The notes below the pieces were generated by a model. It was not told the origin of the DNA. It worked only from the letters and a program-made list of their open reading frames with translations, and searched no databases. This document shows positions 35,519 to 55,641 of a stretch of DNA of 64,000 bases, piece by piece. Made by a program: the position numbers and the translations under genes. The number at the start of each line of letters is the position of its first letter. Positions within the stretch are counted from its first letter, which is position 1. Source of the DNA: Ephydatia muelleri (lineage: Eukaryota > Porifera > Demospongiae > Spongillida > Spongillidae); NCBI GenBank assembly GCA_013339895.1, contig JABACO010000018.1, positions 987,453 to 1,051,452 on the forward strand, written 5' to 3'.

Positions 35519-38074
35519 AAATCCAATATCAAAGGTTGTGACACATAAATAAATACACCAGTAAAAGTGCACAATTATCTTCAAAACATTAAGCAACGGT
35601 AGCTCAAAAATCAAAATTTTGCACTTTAATAACTAAACATTGACATTGATGCTAGTAATTCATCGGACTTAGCTTAACTTATTCATGTACTGATTATCAA
35701 TATTAGTAAGTTATAACAATCGGTCTTGAATACTTTGGTCACAATTTCAATTGTGTTTTTTTTTTACTACTTGCCTAGTTAGCAATGTTTGTAAATTTAT
35801 CTAACTAAACGATTTAATGCTGAGCTATAATTGTTTACCAGCATTGTGCTCATTTGTAAACATCCCCTTGTACACACAGACACAGTCAACAACTGCGCGT
35901 TCACATATCCTTTCATGGATCACACAAAAAACTCACTTAAGTTGAAGGACTTTGGAAGTTGGGTCAAAACACTCATCCCTGGAGATGATGCGATCGCAAA
36001 ACAGCCTCTTCCCCGGATCAAGGATCTCCGTCACACACTTTGCATACGATTTGGTTCCCATGGTGAAGACATGTAACTCGTAGCACTGGGAGACCTGCTT
36101 CAAGAAGCTGTGCACGTATGGTCTCAGACGACAGTGGTAATGAGCAGGGTAACCTGGCAGCGTAAACGTGTGGACATCCTAAGGAGAGAGGAATGTGCAG
36201 GTGAGGGAGAGAGGGGGAAGGAGGGCTCACAAAGATGGCGCTATTAGCAAGCATGCTGCAGTACAAGTGAATAGTTAGTTCTGGGATCACGCACAATTTG
36301 AGCGATATGGTTTGTTAAATGCATGTGGGTTGTGTAGCACAGATGGAGTATGTGATGAATTGACAGTGGACATATGCCAAAACACAGGCATGCACGAGGT
36401 ATTGGATTTGGTGTGGACATGAACCATGTTGTGAATGTGGGGGAGGAGTATGTCAGCTAGGTAGGGATAGGTGCATTTCTCAGCATTTATAACCCACCCT
36501 CCTCCCCTCCCCCTGCTCACAGGCAAGCCGCTCTCAATGTTGGGGTCCATGGAGGTGTGGATGAGTGTCTGGTCCAAGTCAACCACGAGGGCAAGCTTCT
36601 GGCACTCCAGGAGCCTCTGCTTGTCCTTATTTCCTAAGACCTCCGCTTCCTGCACGGTTATCCCGATGACACAAGAGTGATGTCACGACAATGTTCAATG
36701 CAAATAGAATTGGGTTATATAAATAACTAGATTTGCATTGGAAAAATAAACTTTCAATCCAATACAAGCGATGCCACTGAGAGCAACAGTGGCACAAACC
36801 TGTGCTGTGTTTACCAACAATAGCACAGCTGTAGGTAGAGCGGATATGTGCCAGGCGGGGCTTAGAACTGTCATTCAAACCAACACACTCATCGCATGGT
36901 ATTATGAAAGTAAGCAAAGGCCTTCCTAATCTGCACACTATCCACACACTATCCACTTTATGAGAAAAGGTTTGTCCAGTAGATGAAACATACCCCCCTC
37001 CCGGTGGCCTAACTCAGATGAGTTGCAAAATGAGTACCCACCCCCCCTCTCCTCCTCCTCTTCCCCCCCTCTCCCTCCTCCTCCTCTTCCCCCCTCGCCC
37101 TCCTCCTCCTCTTCCCCCCTCTCCCTCCTCTTCCTCTTCCCCCACCCTCTCCTCCTCCTCTTCCCCCTCTCCCTCCTCCTCCTCTTCCTCCCTCTCCCTC
37201 CTCTTCCTCTTCCCCCACCCTCTCCTCCTCTTCCCCCACCCTCTCCTCCTCCTCTTCCCCCTCTCCCTCCTCCTCCTCTTCCTCCCTCTCTCCTCCTCTT
37301 CCCCCACCCTCTCCTCCTCCTCTTCCCCCACCCTCTCCTCCTCCTCTTCCCCCTCTCCTCCTCCTCTTCCTCCCTCTCCCTCCTCCTCCTCTTCCTCCCT
37401 CTCCCCTCCTCTTCCTCTTCCCCCACCCTCTCCTCCTCCTCTCTCCCCCCCTCTCCCTCCTCCTCCTCCTCTTCCCCCCTCTCCCTCCTCCTCCTCTTCC
37501 CCCCTCTCCCTCCTCCTCCCCCTTCTCTTGTACAGCTTACCTTTCGGCTGATACGTAGCTCGGGTATACCATGGATCATACTTACGGTGGCACTGTGATT
37601 GTGCCTATCTACGCCGCCATGAGTGTTTGGAGGCCTGGAGAGCACGGTCTGCATTTTGGCACAGAAGGCACAAAACTCATTCCAACTTACTTTCGCAAGT
37701 TTTTACCACACAGTGCACACAAGTCATAGACGACCACCGAGTGCTCGCAGTTCTCTTCGATCTTACCAACTGTGGTTCTGTTGTCAATAAAAAGGGATCA
37801 TTTATGTAAAATCTCGCACTTTTGCCAATGATTACCCGGGCTGAACGACAGCTCCTTCCTTTTGTAACAGTTCAGCCACAATTCCTACGACGGATGACCT
37901 CAGGTTCTGCTCCCTTTCCTCCCAACGCTCGCCATCCACCTGCTGCACATACGTGCACAGCGTCCTCCCCTTCTGGACGTGGTCTCCAAACTGCACGCAC
38001 CAGCGAACAAGCTTGCAAGGAACGCTTGCTGATATGGAGAAAGCGTGGATTGACGGGGCTAACTCGTCCATCAT
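32979..38074 (-). CDS. CTDP1: RNA polymerase II CTD phosphatase FCP1
   Basis: Removes phosphate from the Pol II C-terminal domain in the nucleus (family knowledge). Exons in order: 38074 to about 37836, a biotinyl/lipoyl-like domain (WCVQFGDHVQKGRTLC); 37777-37692, the Cys pair CEHSVVVYDLCALCGKNL; about 37650-37554 (SATVSMIHGIPELRISRK); about 36655-36530 with the catalytic DLDQTLIHT; about 36180-35940 (HTFTLPGYPAHYHCRLRPYV, HVFTMGTKSYAK, CDRIISRDECFD); and a long exon from about 35393 with SMVAIIDDREDVWGGCPNLV. An acidic Ser/Asp-rich stretch follows, then a BRCT domain (ARVLFTGVIP, TTHIIVGRPGTSKLKEA, VSPAWLWACAE). The acidic C-tail has six 11-residue repeats of the type EDVWDIGTVPT and ends LLLADDD. 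The frame moves by one base at about 33763-33824, within C-rich homopolymers. Introns hold TG and CCTCTTCC repeats. Confidence 0.93.
35394..35520. repeat. (TG)n microsatellite in CTDP1 intron
   Basis: TG run with TATG and GAGTTTATG interruptions immediately downstream of the donor of the exon at 35393. Confidence 0.9.
37036..37530. repeat. Pyrimidine minisatellite (CCTCCTCTTCC-type) in CTDP1 intron
   Basis: About 500 bp that is almost only C and T on the plus strand, in mixed units of CCTCCTCCTCTTCCCCC. Arg/Glu/Gly frames on the minus strand are artefacts. A long strand-asymmetric mirror-like tract can form triplex DNA (general knowledge). Confidence 0.93.
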
Positions 38075-38291
38075 TCCACAGCTGAGAAAAGTACTACTAA
38101 GTGGGTAATATTATGGTGTAGGAGGTCGACTCGCCGCTCTTGCGTCTTCTCTGCCTCTTTATCACTCGCCACCAATTTTTCACACAGTTGTGAAACTGCT
38201 ATACAACAGCTCAGTAGTTGCAGGCCTCAGTTTACGTGTCCTGCGGTGATAATGCCCGCCATAACATTTCACGTGGGTGGGATTTTTAAAA
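38075..38291. promoter_or_regulatory. Divergent promoter region of CTDP1 and NDUFS3
   Basis: 217 bp between the two start codons. I see no clear TATA box. TTAAAAATGGCG surrounds the NDUFS3 start. Confidence 0.45.
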
Positions 38292-39230
38292 ATGGCGTCC
38301 GGGGTGAGAGGATTATTGTCATTTCGATCCCTAGCGGGAGCCCACAGAGGCGCTGCGAAAAACCTAAGTCAAGGCAAAAGTAAGTGTTTTTGTACAGTGG
38401 CTTACTGCCTCAGTGCAGTTCTGCCAATCATATTCGCATATACAAGTTTGAATGCTTACACGCTACTACAAGGGGAGGGTAAATTGGCCTATCGTTTCTA
38501 ATTAAGGCCCAGCAGTTCAGCAACATTGGCATCCGTCGCTGTCTCAGCTTCGGACGTACAGCACCCCACATGCCGCACCACCCGCCCAAGGTATGCACCC
38601 TGTTTTGCAGCCGTGTGCCTCGCATTCGTAGTACCACTCTCTTTGGCCGCCAGAAACAACGCCAGGCAACGTGAAGAGGCAAAACCTAATTGACTACGGT
38701 CAATACCTGCAGGGTATCTTACCTAAGTACATCCAGCAGGTACAGGTGACGCACATCAATGAGCTGGAGCTGTTGATACACCCGGAAGGAGTCACCCCTG
38801 TACTCACCTTCCTTCGTGACCACCACAACGCCCAGTTCAGGCAGCTGGCTGACCTCACTGCTCTTGATGTACCCAAGAGAGTGTTCCGCTTCGAGGTGAG
38901 AGAGTACTTTGTGCTTTGCTGCATTGTAAGCTGTGCTTTGTGTTCTGACATTGTATATGTAGGTAGTCTACAATCTCCTTAGTCTTGTGTATAATGCCAG
39001 AATTCGAGTCAAAACATACACTGACGAATTGACACCAATCGATTCGGCAACTGCTGTTTACAGTGGAGCAAACTGGCCTGAAAGAGAGGCATGTTTATGT
39101 CCATGCGTATATGTGTATGTGTGAGTGCATGTTTTGTTTTGTTGTGTGTGTGTGTGTGTGTTGTGTGTTGTGTGTGTGTGTTGTGTGTTGTGTGTGTGTG
39201 TGTTGTGTGTTGTATGTGTGTGTGTGTGTG

Positions 39231-39310
<80 letters not shown>

Positions 39311-39459
39311 AACAAATCCTACTGGTCTGCAAGGTGTGGGACATGTATGGAGTCTTCTTCGCTAATCACCCTGACTTGAGAAGAATCTTGACGGACTATG
39401 GCTTTGAAGGTCATCCATTACGAAAAGATTTCCCCCTCTCAGGCTATGTAGAAGTAAGT

Positions 39460-39496
<37 letters not shown>

Positions 39497-39625
39497 TTGT
39501 GTGTGTGTGTGTGATGTGTGTGTGGTGTGTGTGTATGTGTGTGGTGTGTGGTGTGTGTCTGTTTGTGTGTGTGTATGTTTTTGTGTGTGTGTGTATGTGT
39601 GTGTGTGTGTGTATGTGTGTGTTTG

Positions 39626-39658
<33 letters not shown>

Positions 39659-41093
39659 TTGTGTGTGCATGTATTCGTATATGCGTGCGTGTATGTGTGT
39701 GATGTAGGATGTGTGTGTGATCAGAGATAATATATAAAGGGATTGGAAACGAGCCCACTTTTCACGCATTAGAGCGTGCCATCCGCACCTGTACTCGAAC
39801 CCACAACCAACAAATGTATGCGTGTACACAAATAGGTCAATTATCATTATAGGATGGCGATGAGTAGCTAATTGCGTTGTAACCCGCTGTAGACTGCAAA
39901 ATGGGCTAGCAAGTTAGAAAAACCATAAAACCATCACCTTTGACACAATACAAGCCGTAACGTAGTCGCGCGCTAGATATAAAAATATTCGGATGCTAAA
40001 ATATGAACCAAGAGCTACAATACAGCGTCAGATTTAGCGATCTAGCTTACACGATAAAGGCTACACTGTCCCACAAAATTACCATATCCAACGTTCTGTT
40101 GGAGCGGTTCTGAGCACTGCCGTTACAAACAAACAACACCACACTACAATTTAACCATCTTGCACGTTATAGAGCCATTTTCAAACAGAAAACACCATCG
40201 ATTCGTAAGATACTGTCCCACAAAAAACGGCGCTCCGGAAATATCGCAATTTTGGCAAAAAAGCTCGAAACTGTGCAACAGAACACTCGCGGCCCTTCAA
40301 AAAAGAGCAGCACGTAGTGCATGTGATGGCGAACTTGAAAATTACAATCAAATAAGCCTTCTCCTTTTAGTTCAAACAAACCAGCGAGTTTTAGACTCTG
40401 TCCTCACTTCTACGCAGGTGCGATTCACAGCAGGTCGGATGGCACGCGAAAAATTGCGAATCTCATGTGACGCGTTGCCAATCCCTTTATATATTATCTC
40501 TGGCGTGATGTTGTAGGATGTGTGTGTGTATGTTTGTAGATGTGTATGTAGTTTGTAGGATGTGTGTGTATGTTGTAGGATGTGTGTGTATATGTTTGTA
40601 GGATGTGTGTGTATGTTGTAGGATGTGTGTGTAGGATGTGTGTGTATGTTTGTAGGATGTGTGTATAGGCTGTGTGTGTAGGCTGTGTGTGTATGTTTGT
40701 AGGCTGTGTGTGTATCTGTTTGTAGGATGTGTATGTATGTTTGTCGGATGTGTGTGTATGTTTGTAGGATGTGTGTGTAGGATGTGTGGTGTGTCGGCTG
40801 TGTGTGTGTAGGATGTTGTGTGTAGGCTGTGTGTGCATATTGCATGTGAGTTGTCTACATGTGTATGCGTGTGTTGGTGCACGTGCAACACTAAGAGAAT
40901 AATACTGACCCCATTTTTCAGGTTAGGTATGACGATGAGGTCAAACGAGTTGTGTGTGAGCCTGTGGAGCTGTCACAGGAGTTCCGCAAGTTTGACCTCT
41001 CGGCACCATGGGAACAATTCCCCCGCCTTTCGCCAGTCAGAATCTCTACCCCCTGGGAACAGCAGTGTGGAGAAGAAGGAAGAGAAGAAGTGA
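38292..41093 (+). CDS. NDUFS3: NADH:ubiquinone oxidoreductase 30-kDa subunit (complex I)
   Basis: Core subunit of the complex I peripheral arm in the mitochondrial matrix (family knowledge). Exon 1 (38292-38380) is an Arg/Ala-rich targeting peptide starting [16 protein letters not shown]. Then come an exon at about 38518-38591, 38655-38895 ([35 protein letters not shown]), about 38963-39090 ([29 protein letters not shown]), about 39335-39453 ([37 protein letters not shown]) and a last exon from 40921 ([20 protein letters not shown]). The family's conserved end needs one base fewer in the CCCCC run at about 41022-41026. With that the protein ends ...VEKKEEKK at 41093; as written the frame runs to 41101. 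The intron before the last exon contains TG repeats and a 781-bp inverted-repeat element. Confidence 0.95.
39139..39310. repeat. (TG)n microsatellite, NDUFS3 intron
   Basis: TG run with TTGTGTG interruptions, pure from about 39231 to 39309. Confidence 0.95.
39463..39715. repeat. (TG)n-rich tract, NDUFS3 intron
   Basis: Irregular TG/TATG/TTTG run directly after the donor at 39453. Confidence 0.9.
39722..40502. mobile_element. 781-bp non-autonomous element with inverted ends
   Basis: The left end CAGAGATAATATATAAAGGG recurs inverted at the right end. Beyond it about 100 bp stay partly alignable (GCGTGCCATCCG on both arms). It sits within a TG-rich tract in the NDUFS3 intron. No transposase frame is seen. 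Target-site duplication is not resolvable because the flanks are simple sequence. Confidence 0.7.
40503..40850. repeat. TGTGTGTATGTTTGTAGGA minisatellite
   Basis: About fifteen variable units of GATGTGTGTGTATGTTTGTA in the last NDUFS3 intron. Confidence 0.9.
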
Positions 41094-41101
41094 CAGTTTG
41101 A

Positions 41102-43150
41102 GCAAAAGCACACATTTTGCTGCCAGCCCATCTTAGAGGAAATTGTTCAGTGTTTATTTTGTTGTAATGTACTGTGCTAAGTGATACAGCCATTGTACTA
41201 CTGCAGGAATCATTATGCTGAATGGGAGGAGGGGGGGGGGGGGGGCGGGTAGGGGGTAGGAGGTAGGGTGTTCATGTTTACAAATAAACCCCGGGGGGGG
41301 GAGGGAGGAAGGTCTCATGCAGCTGTGGTGTTGGCTTGCAAAAAAAAAAAAGTTACATTGAACCCTTTAGTATCTCGCCATGTCATTATCGTTATAAGTC
41401 GGCAATGTTGAATTAGAGGTGCAGCCGCGCGCTTCCAAGGATTGGGCTGTTCGTCTATTAAAGCCGTGCATGATTTGAGTTCAGCCTGGTCAGTTTCTAT
41501 CTACAATTTATGTAGGAAACATGATTAAAGTACGCTATGTTCTAGTTAAAGAACCGAATGATTACTGGTGCATGTAAGGCAATATAAAATACGCCATAAC
41601 TAACTAGACTAAATTATTGACCCACAAGTAAAAAGATGCCACCCAGGTACATAAGGTCTCAAAAAACGTATCGAAATTAAGACTGTACTTACTAGGATCA
41701 TTTCTATAGTACACGTCTGCACCTCAAGATCCAACTCTAGCAGTTGATCTTTCCCCCATGAGGATGAGATGCAGTAACCTCTCCTGAGCGTGAAAAGCTC
41801 CAGAGCTGGTGTCCTCGGACCGAAGCTCTGGAGGTTGAAGAACGTTCTTAACCTTCTTCGGAAGGTTGGGAGGGAGAGGTTGCATTCAGAGTGGGGTCTG
41901 TATGTTGTTTTAAAAGAACCTAATATCAGACGTGACTTAATTACATAACATCTCATTTATAAATAAGCAATCGTTTGAATTTTGCAGCAGCCCATACAAA
42001 CTTGTTAGACATTTAAAGTGTATTTGCAGCAGCCCATACAAACTTGTTAGACATTTAAAGCGTATACCCGGTAACGAACTGTTAGAAATAGGATGGTCAA
42101 GCTACTCAAGTGCAGTCGATCATTTGTTTATAAATGCAGCAGCGCACAGTCGCATAGAGATGTGCAACAGCAACATTGGCATGTTACGCGTGGCCGTCTC
42201 CTCTCAAACGTAGCAGAACCAACACCTGGATATCACTGACATGCATACGCACTGCCCATACATAAACACCAATAAATACAGCCCCAAATGACACTGCTCC
42301 TCCGTAAGTTCTTGCGTCCTCGCAAGACTACTAGAAATTCTTTCACCATCTAATAACATGGCACATGTTAGCCAACATCAATTGTCAATAATTCTTTTTT
42401 AAAGGTTATTCACACTAACACTCGTGCCATCCTAAAACACTCATACACTACACTGCAGCAGATGTACTTGTTTTGTGCTTCATTATGTAATGTGTTCTGT
42501 CAGCAGTTGGTGTGCATGAATTTAATAACTACAATAACATGTATTGGCAATTCATTACTTAATAATCATACACATATACAGTAAATTGCAGAAGCTGTAG
42601 GCCGGGCATCGCCAAAGCTTCCCAACACAGCTGCAGCTGGATAGCTACAGCCAGTCTCTACATCAGGAACTCATATGACTCTCCAGTTACTGTATGATGA
42701 CGACCCAGTTCCTTTAACAAAACCAGCAACTCCGTCTCAATCGCATCCAGAGTTTCAAATGCCACAGGGGCAAAATGAAAGTTCTTTGATAGCTGCCTAC
42801 GTTACCTTGCCGGCACCTGACGAAGCACTGGTCAGGCGGGATGGAGCCAGAGTGTCCCAATAATGATTACTGTTATTAACTTTAGACGACGCACTTATAG
42901 AGTCCTAAAAGAAGTTAGCTAGCTGCATGGGGAGTGTTACAATAATAATTGCATGCAGCTGCCATATTGTGCATGTTTATTTGTTGCCTATGATTGGTTT
43001 GAATTATTAATTAACGTTATGTATATGTGTGGTAGGAATATGCACAAGCAACAAATGCAATAGTGCAGCCAATGCGATGTTGATTTCATGAAATTGAACA
43101 GATAATTAAGCATAATTATAAATATTGAATGTTCATTCGTTAATCAGCTC
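41102..43150. other. Intergenic stretch between NDUFS3 and NSUN2
   Basis: Two converging 3' ends border it. It contains a poly-G run (41231-41245), an A12 run (41340), copy 1 of a 224-bp duplication, and a tandem pair of a 43-bp unit (about 41981-42066, GCAGCAGCCCATACAAACTT). A short open frame at 42675-42863 has no recognisable similarity. I see no gene. Confidence 0.5.
41675..41898. repeat. 224-bp dispersed duplication, copy 1
   Basis: Near-identical to 44190-44413 (I see two or three mismatches). On the minus strand it reads open as ...LRTFFNLQSFGPRTPALELF and ends at a donor-like CTAGTAAGTA, so it looks like a mobilised or duplicated exon. The source is unknown. Confidence 0.9.
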
Positions 43151-51128
<7,978 letters not shown>

Positions 51129-51193
51129 GTGCGCTCTCAATTTTTAATAATACTTTGCCCAGCTGTGATATTAATTAACGATAATTAATAACC
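51129..51193. promoter_or_regulatory. 65-bp divergent promoter between NSUN2 and the heat-shock factor
   Basis: Only 65 bp, AT-rich (TTTTTAATAATACTTTG, TTAATTAACGATAATTAATA), separate the two start codons. I see no inverted GAA-type heat-shock element in the gap. Confidence 0.5.
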
Positions 51194-54100
51194 ATGTCAA
51201 TGGCTACCTACCTGATGGACGATGGTAATGCGATTAATAGTGGTGGTGTTGCAGTGTTCATAGCCAAGGTGTGGCGAATTGTTGAAGACGCCGAGTACCA
51301 GCATCTAATATCGTGGTCAGAAGTAAGCATTTCTCTTCGGGCGAGGGGCGTAGCGCTTGCACGCAACTATTCGTAACGGAGGCAACGTTTGACGTGTGTT
51401 CCACCTGTTCAGAGCGGGAAGACCGTTCTCATCCATGACTACTCGCAGTTTTCAAAGGATGTTCTGCCCCAGTACTTCAAACACTGCAATTTTAACAGCT
51501 TTGTTCGGCAGCTAAACTTATGTACGTAGGTATCAACGGACGGAGGAAAAATAAAATTGTTGACGGATGTTCTACAGAAACCCTTATCACCTTCACTTCT
51601 CAACCATAGATGGATTCCGCAAGGTTACGAAGGCAGACCAGGGATCCCTGCTGAAGGCGCAAGCGAAAGAACCTATCGAGTTCTGGCACCCGCATTTCCG
51701 TCGCGGGCACCCGGAGCAGCTGCCAGACGTCCAGAGGAGAGTAAGCCCAATGCGGACCTTTTCCTGACTCTAGCCCTAACCTTCACATTGCCACTGCCCG
51801 ACCTTCACGTGCCCTCTTTACCATCCTGTTAAGCCTGTGGCAACCAAAGCTGTAGCTGGAGCTGGAGCAGAAGAGAAGGCACCACAGCTAACCAAGGTCG
51901 TCAGTGATGTGCATCAAATTAGTCGACGGCAAGAGTCGATTACAACCACACTTGATATCCTGAAGCAGTGAGTGGGGTCATGATAAACGACATGCGGCAA
52001 CACACATATGTATACATACACATGCATACACACATACACAACACCACAAAAACATGTACATATACATACATGCACACATAATCTTTGAACTGCTCTGTTG
52101 CCAGAGAAAACACTCACCTGCGTCGGGAGGTGACTATGTTAAAGGACAAACATGAGCAGCAGCAGAAGGTTCTGGACAAGGTAATGTATTGCTCCTCACA
52201 CCCCTTCCTCCCCCATCTCCCTGTGTGTCCCTCATGCCCCCTATCTCCCCCCCATCTCCCTGTGTGTCCCTCATGCCCCCTATCTCCCTGTGTGTCCCTC
52301 CCTCCCCCCATCTCCCTGTGTGTCCCTCATGCCCCCCCCCCCCCCCCTCCTATCTACCTGGGTGTCCCCATGCTCCCCTATCTCCCTGTGTGTCCCTCAT
52401 GCCCCCTATCTCCCTGTGTGTCCCTCATGCCCCCTATCTCCCTGTGTGTCCCTCATGCCCCCTATCTCCCTGTGTGTCCCTCCCTCCCCCCATCTCCCTG
52501 TGTGTCCCTCATGCCCCCTATCTCCCTGTGTGTCCCTCATGCCCCCATCTCCCTGTGTGTCCCTCATGCCCCCTATCTCCCTGTGTGTCCCTCATGCCCC
52601 CCTATCTCCCTTTGTGTCCCTCATGCCCCCATCTCCCTGTGTGTCCTCATGCTCCCCCTATCTACCTGTGTGTCCCTCATGCCCCCCTATCTCCCTGTGT
52701 GTCCCTCATGCCCCCATCTCCCTGTGTGTCTCTCATGCCCCCTATCTCCCTGTGTGTCCCTCATGCCCCTATCTCCCTGTGTGTCCTCATGCTCCCCCCA
52801 TCTCCCTGTGTGTCCCTCATGCCCCCCCCCCTATCTACCTGGGTGTCCCCATGCTCCCCTATCTCCCTGTGTGTCCCTCCCTCCCCCCATCTCCCTGTGT
52901 GTCCCTCATGCCCCCATCTCCCTGTGTGTCCTCATGCCCCCCCCCCCCCCCACTCCCTCTGTGTTCTCATGCCCCCCCTATTTCCCTGTGTGTCCCTCAT
53001 GCTCCTGTAGACAGATATCAGATGTGATAAATATCTCAAATTACACACACACACAATGTTATATATCAGATCATCCAGTTTCTGCTTCATATGGTCTACA
53101 AAGGAAGAATTTCACCAAAGCGGAAACAGTAAGAGACACTGTTCTGTTCTAGCATGGAGTACTTTTCTTTGGACCTGACCCCCACTCTGTCCTGCCTTCC
53201 TCCCTCTTGTCTCTCCCACTTCTACCCTTCCCTCTCCCTCTTGTCTCTCTCACTCCTTCCTTTCCTCTCCCTCTTCTTCCCTTCCCTCTCTCTTCTCTCT
53301 GCCTCACTTCCTCCAGACCACCACTTATGTTGATGGACATTCCCTCTGGTACACCTAACAAAAGGCAGAAGCTGGACGACAAAGATCTGTTCTCGTTTGA
53401 GCCAACTGTTGAAATTGAGGCCATCAATTCACAACCTTATTCAGTATGTACACCTGATCATAGCAATTAAACACATTCTCAGCAGTGCCTTCTTTTAAAA
53501 TGCGTAAATTAAAAATAGCAGGAGCAGCAACTGTCTGAGGCATTGGTACATGTACAATCACCAGAGATAGATCGTATGCTGCCACACTCAAGCCCTACAA
53601 CTACTCTCCCTACAGAAGGTGAGTGGCAGTGTTCCGACTGTGTGAGGATTACTTTTAGTGGGTGCAATTTGCTTGCCACATTGCCTTTGCACACACAAAA
53701 CAACACACACAAAGACTGACATATATATGACACGTGTGTGTGGATGTGTGCGTTGTACAGCATGGCATCACATGTTCTCAACAAGACCATTCTCACTCTC
53801 CATCAGATCTTGTCCAGTCCCCAAACCATCCCCAGGCCCTCCTCACTGAACCATTTGTTGGCACAGCTCCTCTGGCTCCTGTAGCCTCTCCTACTACTCC
53901 GTTTAACCTTGACTTGATCCCCGAACTCTCTGTCCCAACCTCTGTGTCAGAGATGCCCGCTGTGTCAGAAATGCCCACTGTGTCAGAAATGCCCGCTGCC
54001 ATGCTGTGAGTACCGTTGCAGGTGGGAGGGAGGGGGGGGGGGGGGGGAGCGGGGGGAATCGAACCCCTTCAGTGCAATTTTCACACAAAAACTTGCCTAA

Positions 54101-55484
54101 GGAATTACAAAGTTTGTAAATGCATCATTCATAGCAAGTACATTGGTGACATTTTGTGTAGTGTGAAATTAGCATGTGAGAAGGAACAGATAGAGAAAAT
54201 GTGAATTATTTTCTGTTGTAAGTGAGCACAATTCCTTTTTACATTAATACATCATTGAAACCCACAAAATTGTCCTGACACCAGTTCCTTTTTCTAAGCA
54301 CACACTCATTAATTTTTGGGGACCTTAAAATCACCCAAAATCGTGTTCAAAGAACTGAATTGATAGGCATTTGTTTAACTAGTTGGAAGTAGCTATATGT
54401 AGCCATGATAAAGTTGATCAAACTTATTTTCGTAAAATGCTTCTAAAAGTTTGGGTCCTTAGTTATGTTTGAGAGCATTCTTGTACAGGGAGAAGATTTT
54501 GAACAGTTGAGTTTCCTCCACAAGGAGATGCCCCAGTTCTCCATGTTGAGTGTGGGCTCTTTTTCAGTAGTATACCTACCCCTCTTTGCACAGGTCTTCT
54601 ATCAGTGACCGTATCAGCAGCCAGCAAATGAGCATTGATGCCATTCATGAACTGCTTGCCACCGGCTCCTTGACTATTGACCCAGCCATCTTTAGCGAGG
54701 TAGGGATACCACACCACTGCACATGTACACTCACACCACTGCAAATACGCCCACACAATTCTATACATATACAGTCACACACCACTGCGTTACACTCACA
54801 CACGCGTTTCTTTTCATCCATAGTACATGAATGCTGACATCAACTACACACCAGGATATGACACCGTCGACACAGCAGTAGGTCCACTGCATGAGCGTGT
54901 AGACCTGCCTTAAATTTGTGCACTATTGCAGTGTCTTCTGGAATCCCTGTCTGGCGGCGAAGATGATGTCCAGACCAATGGATATTCCATTGAACCTCTA
55001 ATCTCCAGTCATCTAGAAGGTGTGATTAAGAGCCTACTATCATCCTACTGTTAAGCTCCTATTTGCCATCTTTTGAGCCCAATGCTGTGTCCCCACTCCT
55101 CAAATCTTTATGAATGAAGTGCATTAGAAACTAAATTGAATGGCTTGTGCTTGCCGAAGGATCACACTTAGATAAAAGCATTAATGATTTTCGTTCAGTT
55201 TAAGCCTTTGCATGTAAATCGGTAACAGAACACAGCACAAGGCTCAAAGCAGGACCAAGAGAGAGAGAGAGAGAGAGAGAGTGAGAGAGAGAGGAAATGC
55301 AGATGTTTCAAAATCCTCACGTGCACCCACCCCTTCCCCTCCCCATGTCACTTCTCATGCAGACACAACCACGGATCCGAGCTCAGCATTCAGGGAACTA
55401 TTGGAGACCACACCGGCACATATCACTGATACCACTACTGCCATCACCACCACCACCACCTCCACCGTAAGGAGCAAGCAGTAG
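51194..55484 (+). CDS. HSF1: Heat shock transcription factor
   Basis: Nuclear activator that trimerises and binds GAA-type heat-shock elements (family knowledge). Exon 1 is 51194-51322 ([20 protein letters not shown]). Exon 2 starts at 51413 ([31 protein letters not shown]). The next exon starts [14 protein letters not shown] and has [20 protein letters not shown], completing the HSF DNA-binding domain. A leucine-zipper-like trimerisation region follows ([36 protein letters not shown]). Then comes a loose activation region ([19 protein letters not shown], a triple VSEMPA repeat, [40 protein letters not shown]). The last exon 55363-55484 joins in frame after HLE and ends TVRSKQ. Reading through that donor would instead end at about 55052 (LLSSYC), a possible isoform. 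A C-rich minisatellite fills one intron. The HSF1 symbol is by family, not proven orthology. Confidence 0.92.
52195..53008. repeat. CTCCCTGTGTGTCCCTCATG minisatellite, HSF intron
   Basis: About 27 units of roughly 29-30 bp, with variable C-runs. Pro/Cys/Ser frames across it are artefacts. Confidence 0.95.
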
Positions 55485-55641
55485 GAAAGAGCGAAACATT
55501 TACCGGCTGACACAACACACACACACATGCACTTCTTGAAAAATATTATGTCAATACTAAATACTGACATACATGGGTATGGGCAGGGTGGGTAGGACAT
55601 GAAGGTAAGGATGCAAACACAAGCACATGCATACACAGGAT
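55485..55641. other. Gap between converging HSF and LENG1 3' ends
   Basis: 157 bp between the two stop codons. It must hold both 3' ends; no clear paired AATAAA is seen. Confidence 0.5.

Noticed and set aside
36938-37654. Arg/Glu/Gly-rich protein on the minus strand
   Set aside because: Pyrimidine minisatellite. Only the short piece near 37650-37554 is real (a CTDP1 exon).
42675-42863. 62-codon frame starting MTLQLLYDDDPVP
   Set aside because: No similarity recognised, no splice context, and shorter than expected for support.
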